From a virus: DNA of 21,481 bases. The notes under the pieces are model-generated. The model saw only the letters and a program-made list of their open reading frames with translations. It was not told where the DNA came from and searched no databases. The DNA lies in IMG/VR virus record IMGVR_UViG_3300025274_000080, positions 1-21,481 of that record. One strand, given 5' to 3'. A program made the position numbers and the translations under genes. Positions 1 through 5,870 of the stretch are shown piece after piece; the stretch's first letter is position 1, and every line of letters starts with the position of its first letter.

Positions 1-56
1 GTTGCCATAGACCCAAAGGACTGGACTAGTAGCTGTTCTTCCTCGGTAGTAGCCAT
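1..56 (-). CDS. Partial late gene directly downstream of portal (start only)
   Basis: Only the first 18 complete codons are inside the window, beginning MATTEEEQLL. An ATG at 56-54 on the minus strand follows an excellent ribosome binding site (AGGAGG about 3 bases upstream), and the gene starts right after the portal stop codon. In tailed phages the position after portal often carries a capsid maturation protease, scaffold or minor head protein, but 18 residues do not allow a family call. Confidence 0.6.
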   Translation of the reverse strand, partial: MATTEEEQLLVQSFGSMA

Positions 57-62
57 AGCCTC

Positions 63-1937
63 CTATCCTCTTGGCCCTGCGAGCCCTATCCTGCGGAGTC
101 TCTCCCCTTCAGACTGGGCTCCCGGCCTTGGTTGTCCCGGTGGCACCACCGGCCCTCCCTGCGGGGTGGGCGCGGGCGGCGGAACGCCAGCCATCGGCGC
201 TGGCATGATCTGCGGCGGGGGCAAGGGCGGAGGCGGGCCCATCCCGGGCGGCGGGCCTCCGGGCCCAGGCGGGCCGCCGGGTCCTGGTGGCGGGCCTCCG
301 GGCGGGCCTCCGGGCCCTGGTGGGCCTCCCGGGCCCATCATGGCCTCTGACATCTGTTTCGCCTTGGCGAACATCGTAGCGAGGAGCTCGCCGAAGTAGA
401 ACTGCGCGAGGTCTTCCCGGCCCTGCTTCATCGACGCCTGGTAGAGCGACCACAGCCCTGCCTCGGGCAGGGTGCGTTCTGCGATCTGCTCCTTCACGGC
501 GTCTTCGACCTGGTCTGCATCCTGTATGCCCAGAATATTGTCTCGTATCCACAGGTCGGGCAGAAGCGGCGTAGGCCCTTCGCGGGCGATCTGCGCCATG
601 CCGTAGCGGGACATATCGTCCTCGGGCAGTCGGGGGACGACTTTTATCTCAGGATCTCCCCCGTCGCGTATCCGTTCGGGGGTGATCTCCTCTGAGAAGT
701 ACATCCTGTAGTTATCTTGCCCCGAGAGCTCCATCGACTTGAAGGACCCGGTCTGGTACTGGACGCAGAGCAAGTTTGCGATCTGCACATACGCACGCTC
801 CATCGCCTGGACCCTGGGCACCAGCATGGTCTCCACGCCCTGTCTCAGGGTATTGATGGCGAAGCCTGAGAGCTGGAACGGTATCTCGCCGTAGACCGTG
901 TGTGGAAGCGACCCTCTCTGCATCTCTCCCGAGACGAGCCCCATGAAAGCGCCGGACTCTCTGGCCATCTCGAGCAGCCCGAGGGGCTGTACGTCTTCGC
1001 CTTGTCCGAGGGATATCTCCGTGCCTTCATGGTAGGGATCTTCGTCCAGGGTCTTGGTGCCGTCGCGGGAGGTCACTTTGAGCCCTTGCTTGCGGGACCG
1101 GGCCGTAAGCTCGAGCATGACGCTCATCATGAAGTTATGGTTCTCGTAGAGGTTGCGGGTAGACTTGAATACTGACTCCCCGAAGTCCTCCAGGGTATCC
1201 TCGATCGAGGACCACTCCATGGACTGGATCAGGGGGGAGGCCCCTACGGGTCCCAGGAACACGGGCACCCCTTCTGCGCCGTGGGGAGTCTTGCGTTTGA
1301 TGAACCGCCCGGGAACCACGACGATATTGTCTTCGGCGTCGTAGTAGTCATAGACGCTGATACCGTCCCCGTTGCCTCTCAGGTCGCCGAGGCGCACGTT
1401 GTATTGCGCCTCTATCTCGCCCTGGGTCTTATTGACCTTATAGCAGGCCCACGCGAGGCCGTCGCTCCCGACGCCCCAGTAGGTGTGCATCGGGTCCCAC
1501 GGGGTGACATCGATCGTGGTGTCGCCGTTGGGGTTTTTCACCAGCATGGCGCGGCCCGCGTACCATCCTCTGAGCGCGATATACCAGGAGAGCTGGTCTT
1601 TGATCGGGGGGGCGAGTCTACGGGAGAGCCGCTCGTTCGCTGCCCGCAGGGCACCTATGATGAAGCGTTCCTTGTCGTTATTGATCTCGCGGGTATTCCG
1701 CGGGTTGCCATTAGGCGGTATACGGACGACGAGATCTGCCCCGGTCATCCAGGCTATGACCTTGTCCGCGTAGGTCTGTGGCTCGTTCGAGGTATAGGAC
1801 TTATAGCCGTCCCCTGCGTCATAGGGGGTCAGCTTATAGAGCTGGTGGTCCGAGTCCATGCGAGTGCGAAGGGTATGGGTGGACTCGCTATGGTCTTCCA
1901 CCTTGTCGATTATGTCTTCGGGTTTTAGTCTTGCCAT
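63..1937 (-). CDS. Phage portal protein with Pro/Gly-rich C-terminal tail
   Basis: A 624-residue protein. It is called portal from its size, its place directly after the large terminase, and a fold-level match to portal-like proteins: an N-terminal acidic/aromatic region, a central mixed alpha/beta region (roughly 90-400) with many Trp and Tyr, and a helical region near 440-530. The portal is the dodecameric ring at the capsid vertex through which terminase pumps DNA. From about residue 533 the sequence becomes low-complexity Pro/Gly (repeats of GGPPGPGG type, then PPPP stretches), ending in a basic segment rich in Arg. This tail is unusually long for a portal. The ATG start lies 14 bases after the TerL stop, with a weak GGTGAT ribosome binding site. 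No single diagnostic motif was found, so the call leans on synteny. Confidence 0.8.
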   Translation of the reverse strand: MARLKPEDIIDKVEDHSESTHTLRTRMDSDHQLYKLTPYDAGDGYKSYTSNEPQTYADKVIAWMTGADLVVRIPPNGNPRNTREINNDKERFIIGALRAANERLSRRLAPPIKDQLSWYIALRGWYAGRAMLVKNPNGDTTIDVTPWDPMHTYWGVGSDGLAWACYKVNKTQGEIEAQYNVRLGDLRGNGDGISVYDYYDAEDNIVVVPGRFIKRKTPHGAEGVPVFLGPVGASPLIQSMEWSSIEDTLEDFGESVFKSTRNLYENHNFMMSVMLELTARSRKQGLKVTSRDGTKTLDEDPYHEGTEISLGQGEDVQPLGLLEMARESGAFMGLVSGEMQRGSLPHTVYGEIPFQLSGFAINTLRQGVETMLVPRVQAMERAYVQIANLLCVQYQTGSFKSMELSGQDNYRMYFSEEITPERIRDGGDPEIKVVPRLPEDDMSRYGMAQIAREGPTPLLPDLWIRDNILGIQDADQVEDAVKEQIAERTLPEAGLWSLYQASMKQGREDLAQFYFGELLATMFAKAKQMSEAMMGPGGPPGPGGPPGGPPPGPGGPPGPGGPPPGMGPPPPLPPPQIMPAPMAGVPPPAPTPQGGPVVPPGQPRPGAQSEGERLRRIGLAGPRG

Positions 1938-1950
1938 ATCAGATCACCGT

Positions 1951-3321
1951 CTAGGCCGCCCACCGTTTGACCTTGATGAAATCTTTGTTCTGGACGTACC
2001 CATAGCCAAAGCGGCTAACGAGGCCATATATCATGGCTTTTATGGCATGGTTGTTCTTGTCCTCGGGGGTATTGCCCACTATATTCCCTTCGCGATCGGT
2101 CTTCCACCGGTAGGCGCGGGTCTGCCCGTCGAACGGGCTGGGAACCACGCCGAACTCCGACAGTATCCCGTCACATTTCGGCGAAAACACCACCTTGGAC
2201 TTGTTCGTGATGGGATCTGGCTTGAGGAACCCTTTAAGTCGCTCCGTGCCTTCGTTGATGCGGATTTTCTGAGCGTCGAGGTAGATGCCTGTGCGTTCCA
2301 TCCACATCTCTGCGGGCGCGGACATAGCCTGGTGTTGGTATCCTGCGATATCGATAGTGCCGGAGTGGACATCTTTCCACCAGGGCTTGGAGGTCACTAT
2401 ATCTATGATGGCGTCGGTTGTGAGTCCTTGCTCGTAGACCTCATCGAAGGCACAGATCTGGCCATTTATATCTTGCACGGCCATAACGGCATAGGCACCG
2501 GCGTATCCCGGGTCCATCCAGAGGTAGACTGGTTCTCCCGGCACCCATTCGGCGACTTCATCGAGATGGATATCTGCCCGGAACTCTCCAAACACGAGGC
2601 CTGCGGGCGGGCAGGGTATGCCCTGGATGCGTTCCATGAAGAACTCATCGGAGGCTTGGGCCCTCAGCTTCTGGATTTCGGGGTCATCGATACCTTCGGG
2701 ATACAGGAAGGTATTGGAATAGCTTGGGAGGGAGAAGCTCTGCTCGTCTTCGGAGGCACGTTGCCACGACGCGAAGAGTTGGGGATACCAGCCGAGGGAG
2801 CCCTCGAACGTCCCTGAGAGGAAGAGCCACCCTCTTTTAGGGGCCACTCTTCCCCGAAGCCTATAGAAGGTATCGAGATCTAGCTGTGATGCCTCGCATC
2901 CGAGGATACCGTCGGGGGCTCTCATGGCGAGGGTCCTGGGGTCTTTGGCGCTTTTCGTCTCTATGCGGGTCCCGTCCGCGAGGATAATGCGCCCCGGATC
3001 AACTCGTTTGGTAACTTCTGCAAGAAGTCCCAGGGATGCGAAGTCCTGGGCGAGGTAATCGAACTCTGCCCGTGTGCGTTCGTAGTCTGCCGCCACCAGC
3101 CAATAGAGCCCATGCTCTTCGGTCTCAAGGAACCTGGACATAAGGTACTTGGATGCGACCATGGACTTCCCGGCCTGCTCACCGCCTGCGACGATGGTAA
3201 ACCGTTTACGGGAGTTGAGGATACTGGCCTGGAAGGGTGTTGGCAGGAAGTCTAGCTTGGAGAATATATACTCCGTGACGGCTGCGGGGTTGGGCCTTTC
3301 AGCCGTCGCGCTGGTTGTCAT
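1951..3321 (-). CDS. terL: Terminase large subunit (ATPase-nuclease)
   Basis: A 456-residue DNA-packaging motor. Visible motifs, in order: Walker A-like GGEQAGKS at 46-53; a Walker B-type segment GILGCEASQL around 138-147 with the acidic residue at 143; coupling motif LFLSGTFEG around 166-174; and a C-terminal RNase H-like nuclease with Asp270 (LWMDPGYA), Asp324 (TIDIAG) and Asp421 in a DKNNHAIKA motif typical of the end of terminase nucleases. The length is normal for the family. The start ATG overlaps the TerS stop by 23 bases, with an AAGG ribosome binding site close upstream. Known of the family: it docks on the portal, translocates DNA using ATP and cuts the concatemer. Confidence 0.93.
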   Translation of the reverse strand: MTTSATAERPNPAAVTEYIFSKLDFLPTPFQASILNSRKRFTIVAGGEQAGKSMVASKYLMSRFLETEEHGLYWLVAADYERTRAEFDYLAQDFASLGLLAEVTKRVDPGRIILADGTRIETKSAKDPRTLAMRAPDGILGCEASQLDLDTFYRLRGRVAPKRGWLFLSGTFEGSLGWYPQLFASWQRASEDEQSFSLPSYSNTFLYPEGIDDPEIQKLRAQASDEFFMERIQGIPCPPAGLVFGEFRADIHLDEVAEWVPGEPVYLWMDPGYAGAYAVMAVQDINGQICAFDEVYEQGLTTDAIIDIVTSKPWWKDVHSGTIDIAGYQHQAMSAPAEMWMERTGIYLDAQKIRINEGTERLKGFLKPDPITNKSKVVFSPKCDGILSEFGVVPSPFDGQTRAYRWKTDREGNIVGNTPEDKNNHAIKAMIYGLVSRFGYGYVQNKDFIKVKRWAA

Positions 3322-3817
3322 TGGCCTTACGCGCTAGAATTTTCTGCGCCTCAGCTACAGCCTGCTCTCTTTCGGTATCTTGCTCGGACGCATCATCGGA
3401 CCGTGAATCCCTCGCGGCCTTCTTATTTGCCTTGACGAACCTCTTCCACTCGGCCATGACATCCTTGGCTGCGTTGTCCGCGTAATGGGCGTCTCTCCGA
3501 TACTTCTCTGGCCAGTGGGCGTTGAGGAGGGTTATAAGCAGGACCGGGTTATCGTTGGGTTTCTGGTTCTTGACCCGATCGACCGCAATATCTTGGAGAT
3601 ACTCCCTGAAGAGCTCCGTCGCCTCCGTATACCTAGCCTTGAACCCGTGGGTATCCTTCCTGGCCCACGCATCGATGGTCGATCGCGGGATATTGATAGC
3701 CTCCGCGGCGGACCTGACCGTCCCCGAAACGGCAAAGGCGGCCAAAAATGCGTCCTGGTTGATCTTGGTGATCGCGGCCTGCTGGGGGGTAGCTCCCTTA
3801 GCCGTGTCAGACCCCAT
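3299..3817 (-). CDS. terS: Putative terminase small subunit
   Basis: A 172-residue protein just upstream of, and overlapping, TerL. An N-terminal helix-turn-helix-like stretch (about residues 25-52: AFAVSGTVRSAAEAINI then PRSTIDAWARKD) matches the DNA-recognition domain expected of a small terminase. A helical middle and a highly charged C-terminus (140-172) follow. The frame is open upstream, but the ATG at 3817 is chosen because it has a strong AGGAG site about 9 bases upstream and overlaps the preceding HTH gene by only 11 bases. Family role: recognises the packaging site and delivers DNA to TerL. The assignment rests on HTH content and position. Confidence 0.75.
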   Translation of the reverse strand: MGSDTAKGATPQQAAITKINQDAFLAAFAVSGTVRSAAEAINIPRSTIDAWARKDTHGFKARYTEATELFREYLQDIAVDRVKNQKPNDNPVLLITLLNAHWPEKYRRDAHYADNAAKDVMAEWKRFVKANKKAARDSRSDDASEQDTEREQAVAEAQKILARKANDNQRDG

Positions 3818-4040
3818 GTCCCCTTCTCCTGCCGACCCTATTCGCAACGACCCCTCCGACCCTCCGCGCAATATCGAGCCTCCTCGCGATCATCCCGACC
3901 CTCTGCCTGGTGATCCCATACTCGTTGGCGATCTCCTGATAGGTCCGATCGGGATGCAGGATAATAGCCCTCGCTATATCCTTAGAACGCCTCTCGATCC
4001 TTCCTATCCCGTGCGTGGTGACCAGCGCGTTGTAATCCAT
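3807..4040 (-). CDS. Small helix-turn-helix DNA-binding protein
   Basis: A 77-residue basic protein with a clear HTH at about residues 33-59 (TYQEIANEYGITRQRVG, then MIARRL), of the sigma-like/MarR-like AxxxGIxxQxV type. The C-terminus is a run of Arg-rich residues. Placed first or second in the packaging operon, it could be a late-operon regulator or a DNA-recognition partner of terminase. The start is uncertain: ATG at 4040 has no good ribosome binding site, while an in-frame TTG at 4058 sits directly after AGGGAGA and would add six residues. It overlaps the downstream small-terminase gene by 11 bases. Confidence 0.7.
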   Translation of the reverse strand: MDYNALVTTHGIGRIERRSKDIARAIILHPDRTYQEIANEYGITRQRVGMIARRLDIARRVGGVVANRVGRRRGHGV

Positions 4041-4091
4041 GGCCCAAACGTACCGCAATCTCCCTAAATAGTCAATTCTCGTACCGCTAAA

Positions 4092-4289
4092 TCAGTCTTT
4101 GGACCAGTCCCAATCCTCCGGTTTATCCCCAAGGCCCTTATCCCAGCACCTGATACAAAACCCATTTGCCAGTTCCGTATCGACCTGCCGGCATATCCGA
4201 TAGTTGCGACACGCCCCAAAAGACTCATTAGGATTTCTGTCACCCTCCGGTCCACCTCGAGGCGGGCTCATGGCCATGAATACTAACAT
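4092..4289 (-). CDS. Small Cys-rich protein (possible zinc-binding), first gene of late operon
   Basis: A 65-residue protein not recognised as a family. Four cysteines are arranged CRNYRIC and, 13 residues later, CIRC (residues about 26-48), a spacing that could bind zinc. Several Met codons lie near the N-terminus (1, 5, 7). The first follows AAGAAAGGGG very closely; the later ones have no better site, so the start is unsettled. It is the most upstream minus-strand gene, so the late promoter should lie in the non-coding region upstream. The competing 63-residue frame at 4064-4255 has no such pattern. Confidence 0.5.
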   Translation of the reverse strand: MLVFMAMSPPRGGPEGDRNPNESFGACRNYRICRQVDTELANGFCIRCWDKGLGDKPEDWDWSKD

Positions 4290-4401
4290 ACCCCTTTCTT
4301 ACGTTTCCGTTCCGCCGTTCTCACGCCTACCCAGAACAGCAGAATGGAAACGCACGGGCGGATTATGCGGATTATGCGAACCAGGACCCCTCTCTATCGG
4401 A

Positions 4402-4484
4402 AAGGGGTTTTGAGGTTTTGATGGTTTTGACTCTAGGTATTCAAGGGGTTTTGAGGATTTTGAGGGTTTTGAGCCTAGGTATTC
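4402..4484. repeat. Two-copy 41/42-bp tandem repeat of G/T-rich sequence
   Basis: Copy 1 is 4402-4442 and copy 2 is 4443-4484, directly abutting. Both run AAGGGGTTTTGAGG, then two more GRTTTTGA-type blocks, ending in CTAGGTATTC. A further partial copy of the end (TTAGGTATT) follows at 4485-4493. Within each copy a shorter TTTTGA(G/T)G(G) unit is itself repeated about three times, so G-runs recur every 8-9 bases on the plus strand. A stem CCCCT/AGGGG (4387-4391 with 4403-4407) overlaps the left end and is followed by TTTT, which looks terminator-like for plus-strand transcripts. Confidence 0.8.
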
Positions 4485-4499
4485 TTAGGTATTTTGCCG

Positions 4500-4537
4500 T
4501 CGAACCCGTCGAACCCTACCCATGCACCCCTGAAGAC
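4500..4537. repeat. Direct repeat, copy A (TCGAACCC-type)
   Basis: A 38-bp segment beginning TCGAACCCGTCGAACCCTAC and ending CCTGAAGAC. It recurs in diverged form at 4755-4794. Each copy contains two closely spaced TCGAACC boxes followed by CTACCC and TGCAC. Confidence 0.7.
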
Positions 4538-4588
4538 AGGCTCGGGGAAGAGAGGAGACCCCTACCTATACACCTTTATTGAAAACAA

Positions 4589-4661
4589 CCTGGGAAAAGA
4601 ATACAGCCCTATAACAAGCCATGCAGAGCTCGAGGACAGTTTCCCTTCCGCTTTTCCCAGG
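4589..4661. repeat. 11-bp perfect long-range inverted repeat
   Basis: CCTGGGAAAAG at 4589-4599 is the exact reverse complement of CTTTTCCCAGG at 4651-4661, with a 51-base spacer. A transcript in either direction could close an 11-bp stem around this spacer. Lying between the two direct-repeat copies, it may belong to a regulatory or origin structure. Confidence 0.65.
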
Positions 4662-4754
4662 ACTATGCAGGAAGAGGGAATAGAAATGATTGGTCGCGTC
4701 GAAGGACAGGCCGCAATGCCTCTATGTGTGTGTGTAATACCCCCCGGAAACCTA

Positions 4755-4794
4755 TCGAACCGTTCGAACCCTACCCCTGCACGCCTGTATAGAC
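4755..4794. repeat. Direct repeat, copy B (TCGAACC-type)
   Basis: A 40-bp diverged copy of 4500-4537: TCGAACCGTTCGAACCCTAC, then CCCTGCACGCCTG and AGAC. Immediately downstream, CGGTTCTAA occurs twice, separated by two bases (4803-4822), just before the homopurine tract. Confidence 0.7.
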
Positions 4795-4820
4795 TGCTCT
4801 AGCGGTTCTAATACGGTTCT

Positions 4821-4872
4821 AAAGAAAGAAAGAAAGAAAAAAAAGGGGGGAAAAAAAGAAAGAAAGTAAGAA
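4821..4872. repeat. Homopurine tract (AAAG repeats, A8 G6 A7)
   Basis: The plus strand from 4821 to 4866 is purine only: AAAG tetranucleotides, then a run of eight A, six G and seven A, then AAAG repeats again. After one T, purines continue to 4872. The tract is close to mirror-symmetric about the G-run. Such mirror homopurine tracts can form triplex (H-DNA) under supercoiling and are easily melted or slipped. A GCGC-rich block follows directly. Confidence 0.85.
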
Positions 4873-4894
4873 CGCGCACGCGCTATACGCGTTA

Positions 4895-4909
4895 CTAGTA
4901 TATAACTAG
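4895..4909. repeat. AT-rich inverted repeat CTAGT-ATATA-ACTAG
   Basis: CTAGT at 4895-4899 and ACTAG at 4905-4909 pair exactly around ATATA. The element is an AT island inside alternating GCGC DNA (GCGCACGCGC to the left, GCGCGCGCGC to the right). Confidence 0.5.
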
Positions 4910-4927
4910 CGCGCGCGCCCCCGCGCG

Positions 4928-4963
4928 AGAGGGTCGTCACACCCTCTGGGGCCTAGGGGCCCC
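4928..4963. terminator. Two adjacent GC-rich hairpins
   Basis: Stem 1 is AGAGGGT/ACCCTCT (4928-4934 with 4941-4947, loop CGTCAC). Stem 2 is GGGGCC/GGCCCC (4948-4953 with 4958-4963, loop TAGG). The two are directly adjacent with no gap. Neither is followed by a T-run, so factor-independent termination is doubtful; protein sites or a structured RNA element are alternatives. Confidence 0.4.
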
Positions 4964-5056
4964 TCGGGCGTAACTCCCAAATCCCTGAAATAAGCCCATA
5001 AAAGATAGAAATATTAGCCGCGCTAGCTACGAAATACCCGCCTACGAATCCCGTTA

Positions 5057-5110
5057 AATTACATGTAATTACATCGACTTACACTGTAATCACATGTAAC
5101 GCACCGTAAT
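5057..5110. promoter_or_regulatory. Cluster of GTAAT/ATTAC boxes (iteron- or operator-like)
   Basis: AATTACATGTAATT at 5057-5070 is a perfect 14-bp palindrome. Around and after it, TGTAA or GTAAT recurs at 5065, 5086, 5095 and 5106, and ATTACA at 5058 and 5069. The short spacing and mixed orientation look like binding sites for a repressor or replication initiator. The binding protein is not identifiable from this window. Confidence 0.5.
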
Positions 5111-5111
5111 T

Positions 5112-5132
5112 AGTCCTGCTCACTCCAGGACT
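5112..5132. promoter_or_regulatory. 7-bp perfect hairpin AGTCCTG/CAGGACT
   Basis: AGTCCTG at 5112-5118 pairs with CAGGACT at 5126-5132 around the loop CTCACTC. It directly follows the GTAAT cluster. A second, weaker inverted pair GAGTAT/ATACTC (5133-5138 with 5151-5156) comes next. There is no T-run, so an operator or structured leader is more likely than a terminator. Confidence 0.4.
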
Positions 5133-5189
5133 GAGTATAGGGCTATTACGATACTCGTGAGGCCAGAGGCGCTTTAGCACTAAATTTCT

Positions 5190-5234
5190 GGCACGGGTAT
5201 CTATATACCTAGTAAGGAGACTCTAAGCCGTGCC
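5190..5234 (+). promoter_or_regulatory. Nested inverted repeat enclosing an SD-like sequence
   Basis: GGCACGG (5190-5196) pairs with CCGTGCC (5228-5234). Inside it is a smaller hairpin GTAT-CTAT-ATAC (5197-5208) and an AAGGAGA purine stretch (5214-5220). The GTG inside the 3' stem (5230-5232) could begin a 33-codon frame that ends in the heptamer repeat. This is compatible with a leader element, but coding is not supported by composition. Confidence 0.3.
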
Positions 5235-5287
5235 CCCTCGCGCGCTGTTTAGGGTTCCCGTACCTTATACCGCGCGGAGCCCTGGCA

Positions 5288-5329
5288 CCCGCAGCCCGCA
5301 GCCCGCAGCCCGCAGCCCGCAGCCCGCAT
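5288..5329. repeat. 7-bp tandem repeat (CCCGCAG), six units
   Basis: CCCGCAG is repeated head to tail from 5288; five units are identical and the sixth ends CAT instead of CAG. Because 7 is not a multiple of 3, the repeat would cycle through all frames, which argues against it being coding and makes it prone to slippage. Confidence 0.9.
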
Positions 5330-5445
5330 GACGCGTGCTCCGTCTGGCGTGGCGCGCGTCTGGCGCGGTGTCTTTTGCTGGCGAGGACGCGCCGGTGAAT
5401 CTCCCAGCCCCACTCCGAGCACCTGCCGCGTCTCCTCACTCCCGT

Positions 5446-5461
5446 CATGGCGCGCGCCATG
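5446..5461. promoter_or_regulatory. 16-bp perfect palindrome CATGGCGCGCGCCATG
   Basis: CATGGCGC and GCGCCATG are exact reverse complements with no spacer. It sits 38 bases upstream of the -35 box of the early promoter, a position suitable for an activator or repressor site. Function is inferred from symmetry and position only. Confidence 0.5.
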
Positions 5462-5498
5462 TCTCCCAGGACGCCGGAATCAGATACCCAAATAGGTA

Positions 5499-5527
5499 TT
5501 GACAAGCGGCCCGCATTGCTGTATCGT
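5499..5527 (+). promoter_or_regulatory. Sigma-70-like promoter for first early gene
   Basis: Consensus -35 TTGACA at 5499-5504, a 17-base spacer, and -10 TATCGT at 5522-5527. The expected start of transcription is near 5533-5535, only a few bases before the ATG at 5537, so the message would be leaderless or nearly so. No ribosome binding site precedes that ATG, which agrees. Confidence 0.65.
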
Positions 5528-5536
5528 AGCTATGCG

Positions 5537-5764
5537 ATGGCAGTTTCAACGAACAACGGCAAGCTTTACAGGCGGCCGGACAAGAGGGCGCGTGACAAGT
5601 GGCGTATAGCGGGTGGCCCTGCTATTGCTACCACCCACGCGTCCACTGTTAAGGTCGAACGTAAAGAGGCTGCTCGCCTTGGAATTGCCAAAGCGCAACG
5701 CCAGATTCAATCTGGCAATCGGAAGAACATGAAGCTGGATTGCAAGGTGAAGCCTATACGTTAA
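5537..5764 (+). CDS. Hypothetical small basic protein (first early gene)
   Basis: A 75-residue, Lys/Arg-rich protein starting MAVSTNNGKL. No family recognised. The central region holds TTHASTVKVERKEAAR and a basic helix-prone segment follows (AKAQRQIQSGNRKNMK). The frame is open 30 codons further upstream, but that extension would cross the promoter; the ATG at 5537 coincides with the predicted transcription start. A basic, small, first-transcribed phage protein could be a host-takeover factor or a nucleic-acid-binding protein; this is a guess. Arg and Lys codons here resemble the next gene rather than the later operon. Confidence 0.6.
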   Translation: MAVSTNNGKLYRRPDKRARDKWRIAGGPAIATTHASTVKVERKEAARLGIAKAQRQIQSGNRKNMKLDCKVKPIR

Positions 5765-5839
5765 CCAGTCACCACATAAATGTCAGCCTCCAGACGTTAA
5801 CAGGTTAGGTTTAGCTTGTAGCTAGTGCGTGGCGCGTGT

Positions 5840-5861
5840 CTTGTCCCTATTTAGGGACAAG
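5840..5861. promoter_or_regulatory. 22-bp palindrome, copy 1 (upstream of the 231-aa gene)
   Basis: Arms CTTGTCCCTA and TAGGGACAAG, centre TT. Compared with the other copies, both arms carry a matching change (G to T on the left, C to A on the right), so symmetry is kept. It ends nine bases before the ATG of the following gene and abuts its ribosome binding site. Confidence 0.75.
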
Positions 5862-5870
5862 GGGGACATC

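Larger units (their letters stand above)
4290..5536. other. Long non-coding divergent region (putative control/origin region)
   Basis: About 1.2 kb between the first minus-strand late gene and the first plus-strand early gene. No frame in it has a convincing start, ribosome site and protein-like composition. It is packed with sequence structure: a 41-42 bp tandem repeat, a 38-40 bp direct repeat pair, an 11-bp long-range inverted repeat, a homopurine tract, AT-rich palindromes embedded in GCGC-rich DNA, GC hairpins, a GTAAT cluster and a 7-bp tandem repeat, with a sigma-70-like promoter at its right end. This density suggests regulatory sites and possibly the replication origin; that role is inference. 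Confidence 0.6.

Noticed and set aside
1281-2817. Long plus-strand open frames opposite portal and TerL
   Set aside because: They are antisense shadows of two clearly conserved genes, lack ribosome sites and have no recognisable protein pattern.
4752-4780. tRNA T-arm-like GTTCGAAC
   Set aside because: No acceptor, D-arm or anticodon arm can be placed around it on either strand.
4494-4802. 102-codon plus-strand frame in the non-coding region
   Set aside because: Its two ends are the direct repeat copies, it has no ribosome site, and the composition is not protein-like.
5209-5505. 98-codon minus-strand frame through the heptamer repeat
   Set aside because: It translates the CCCGCAG repeat, crosses the early promoter and palindrome, and has no start signal.
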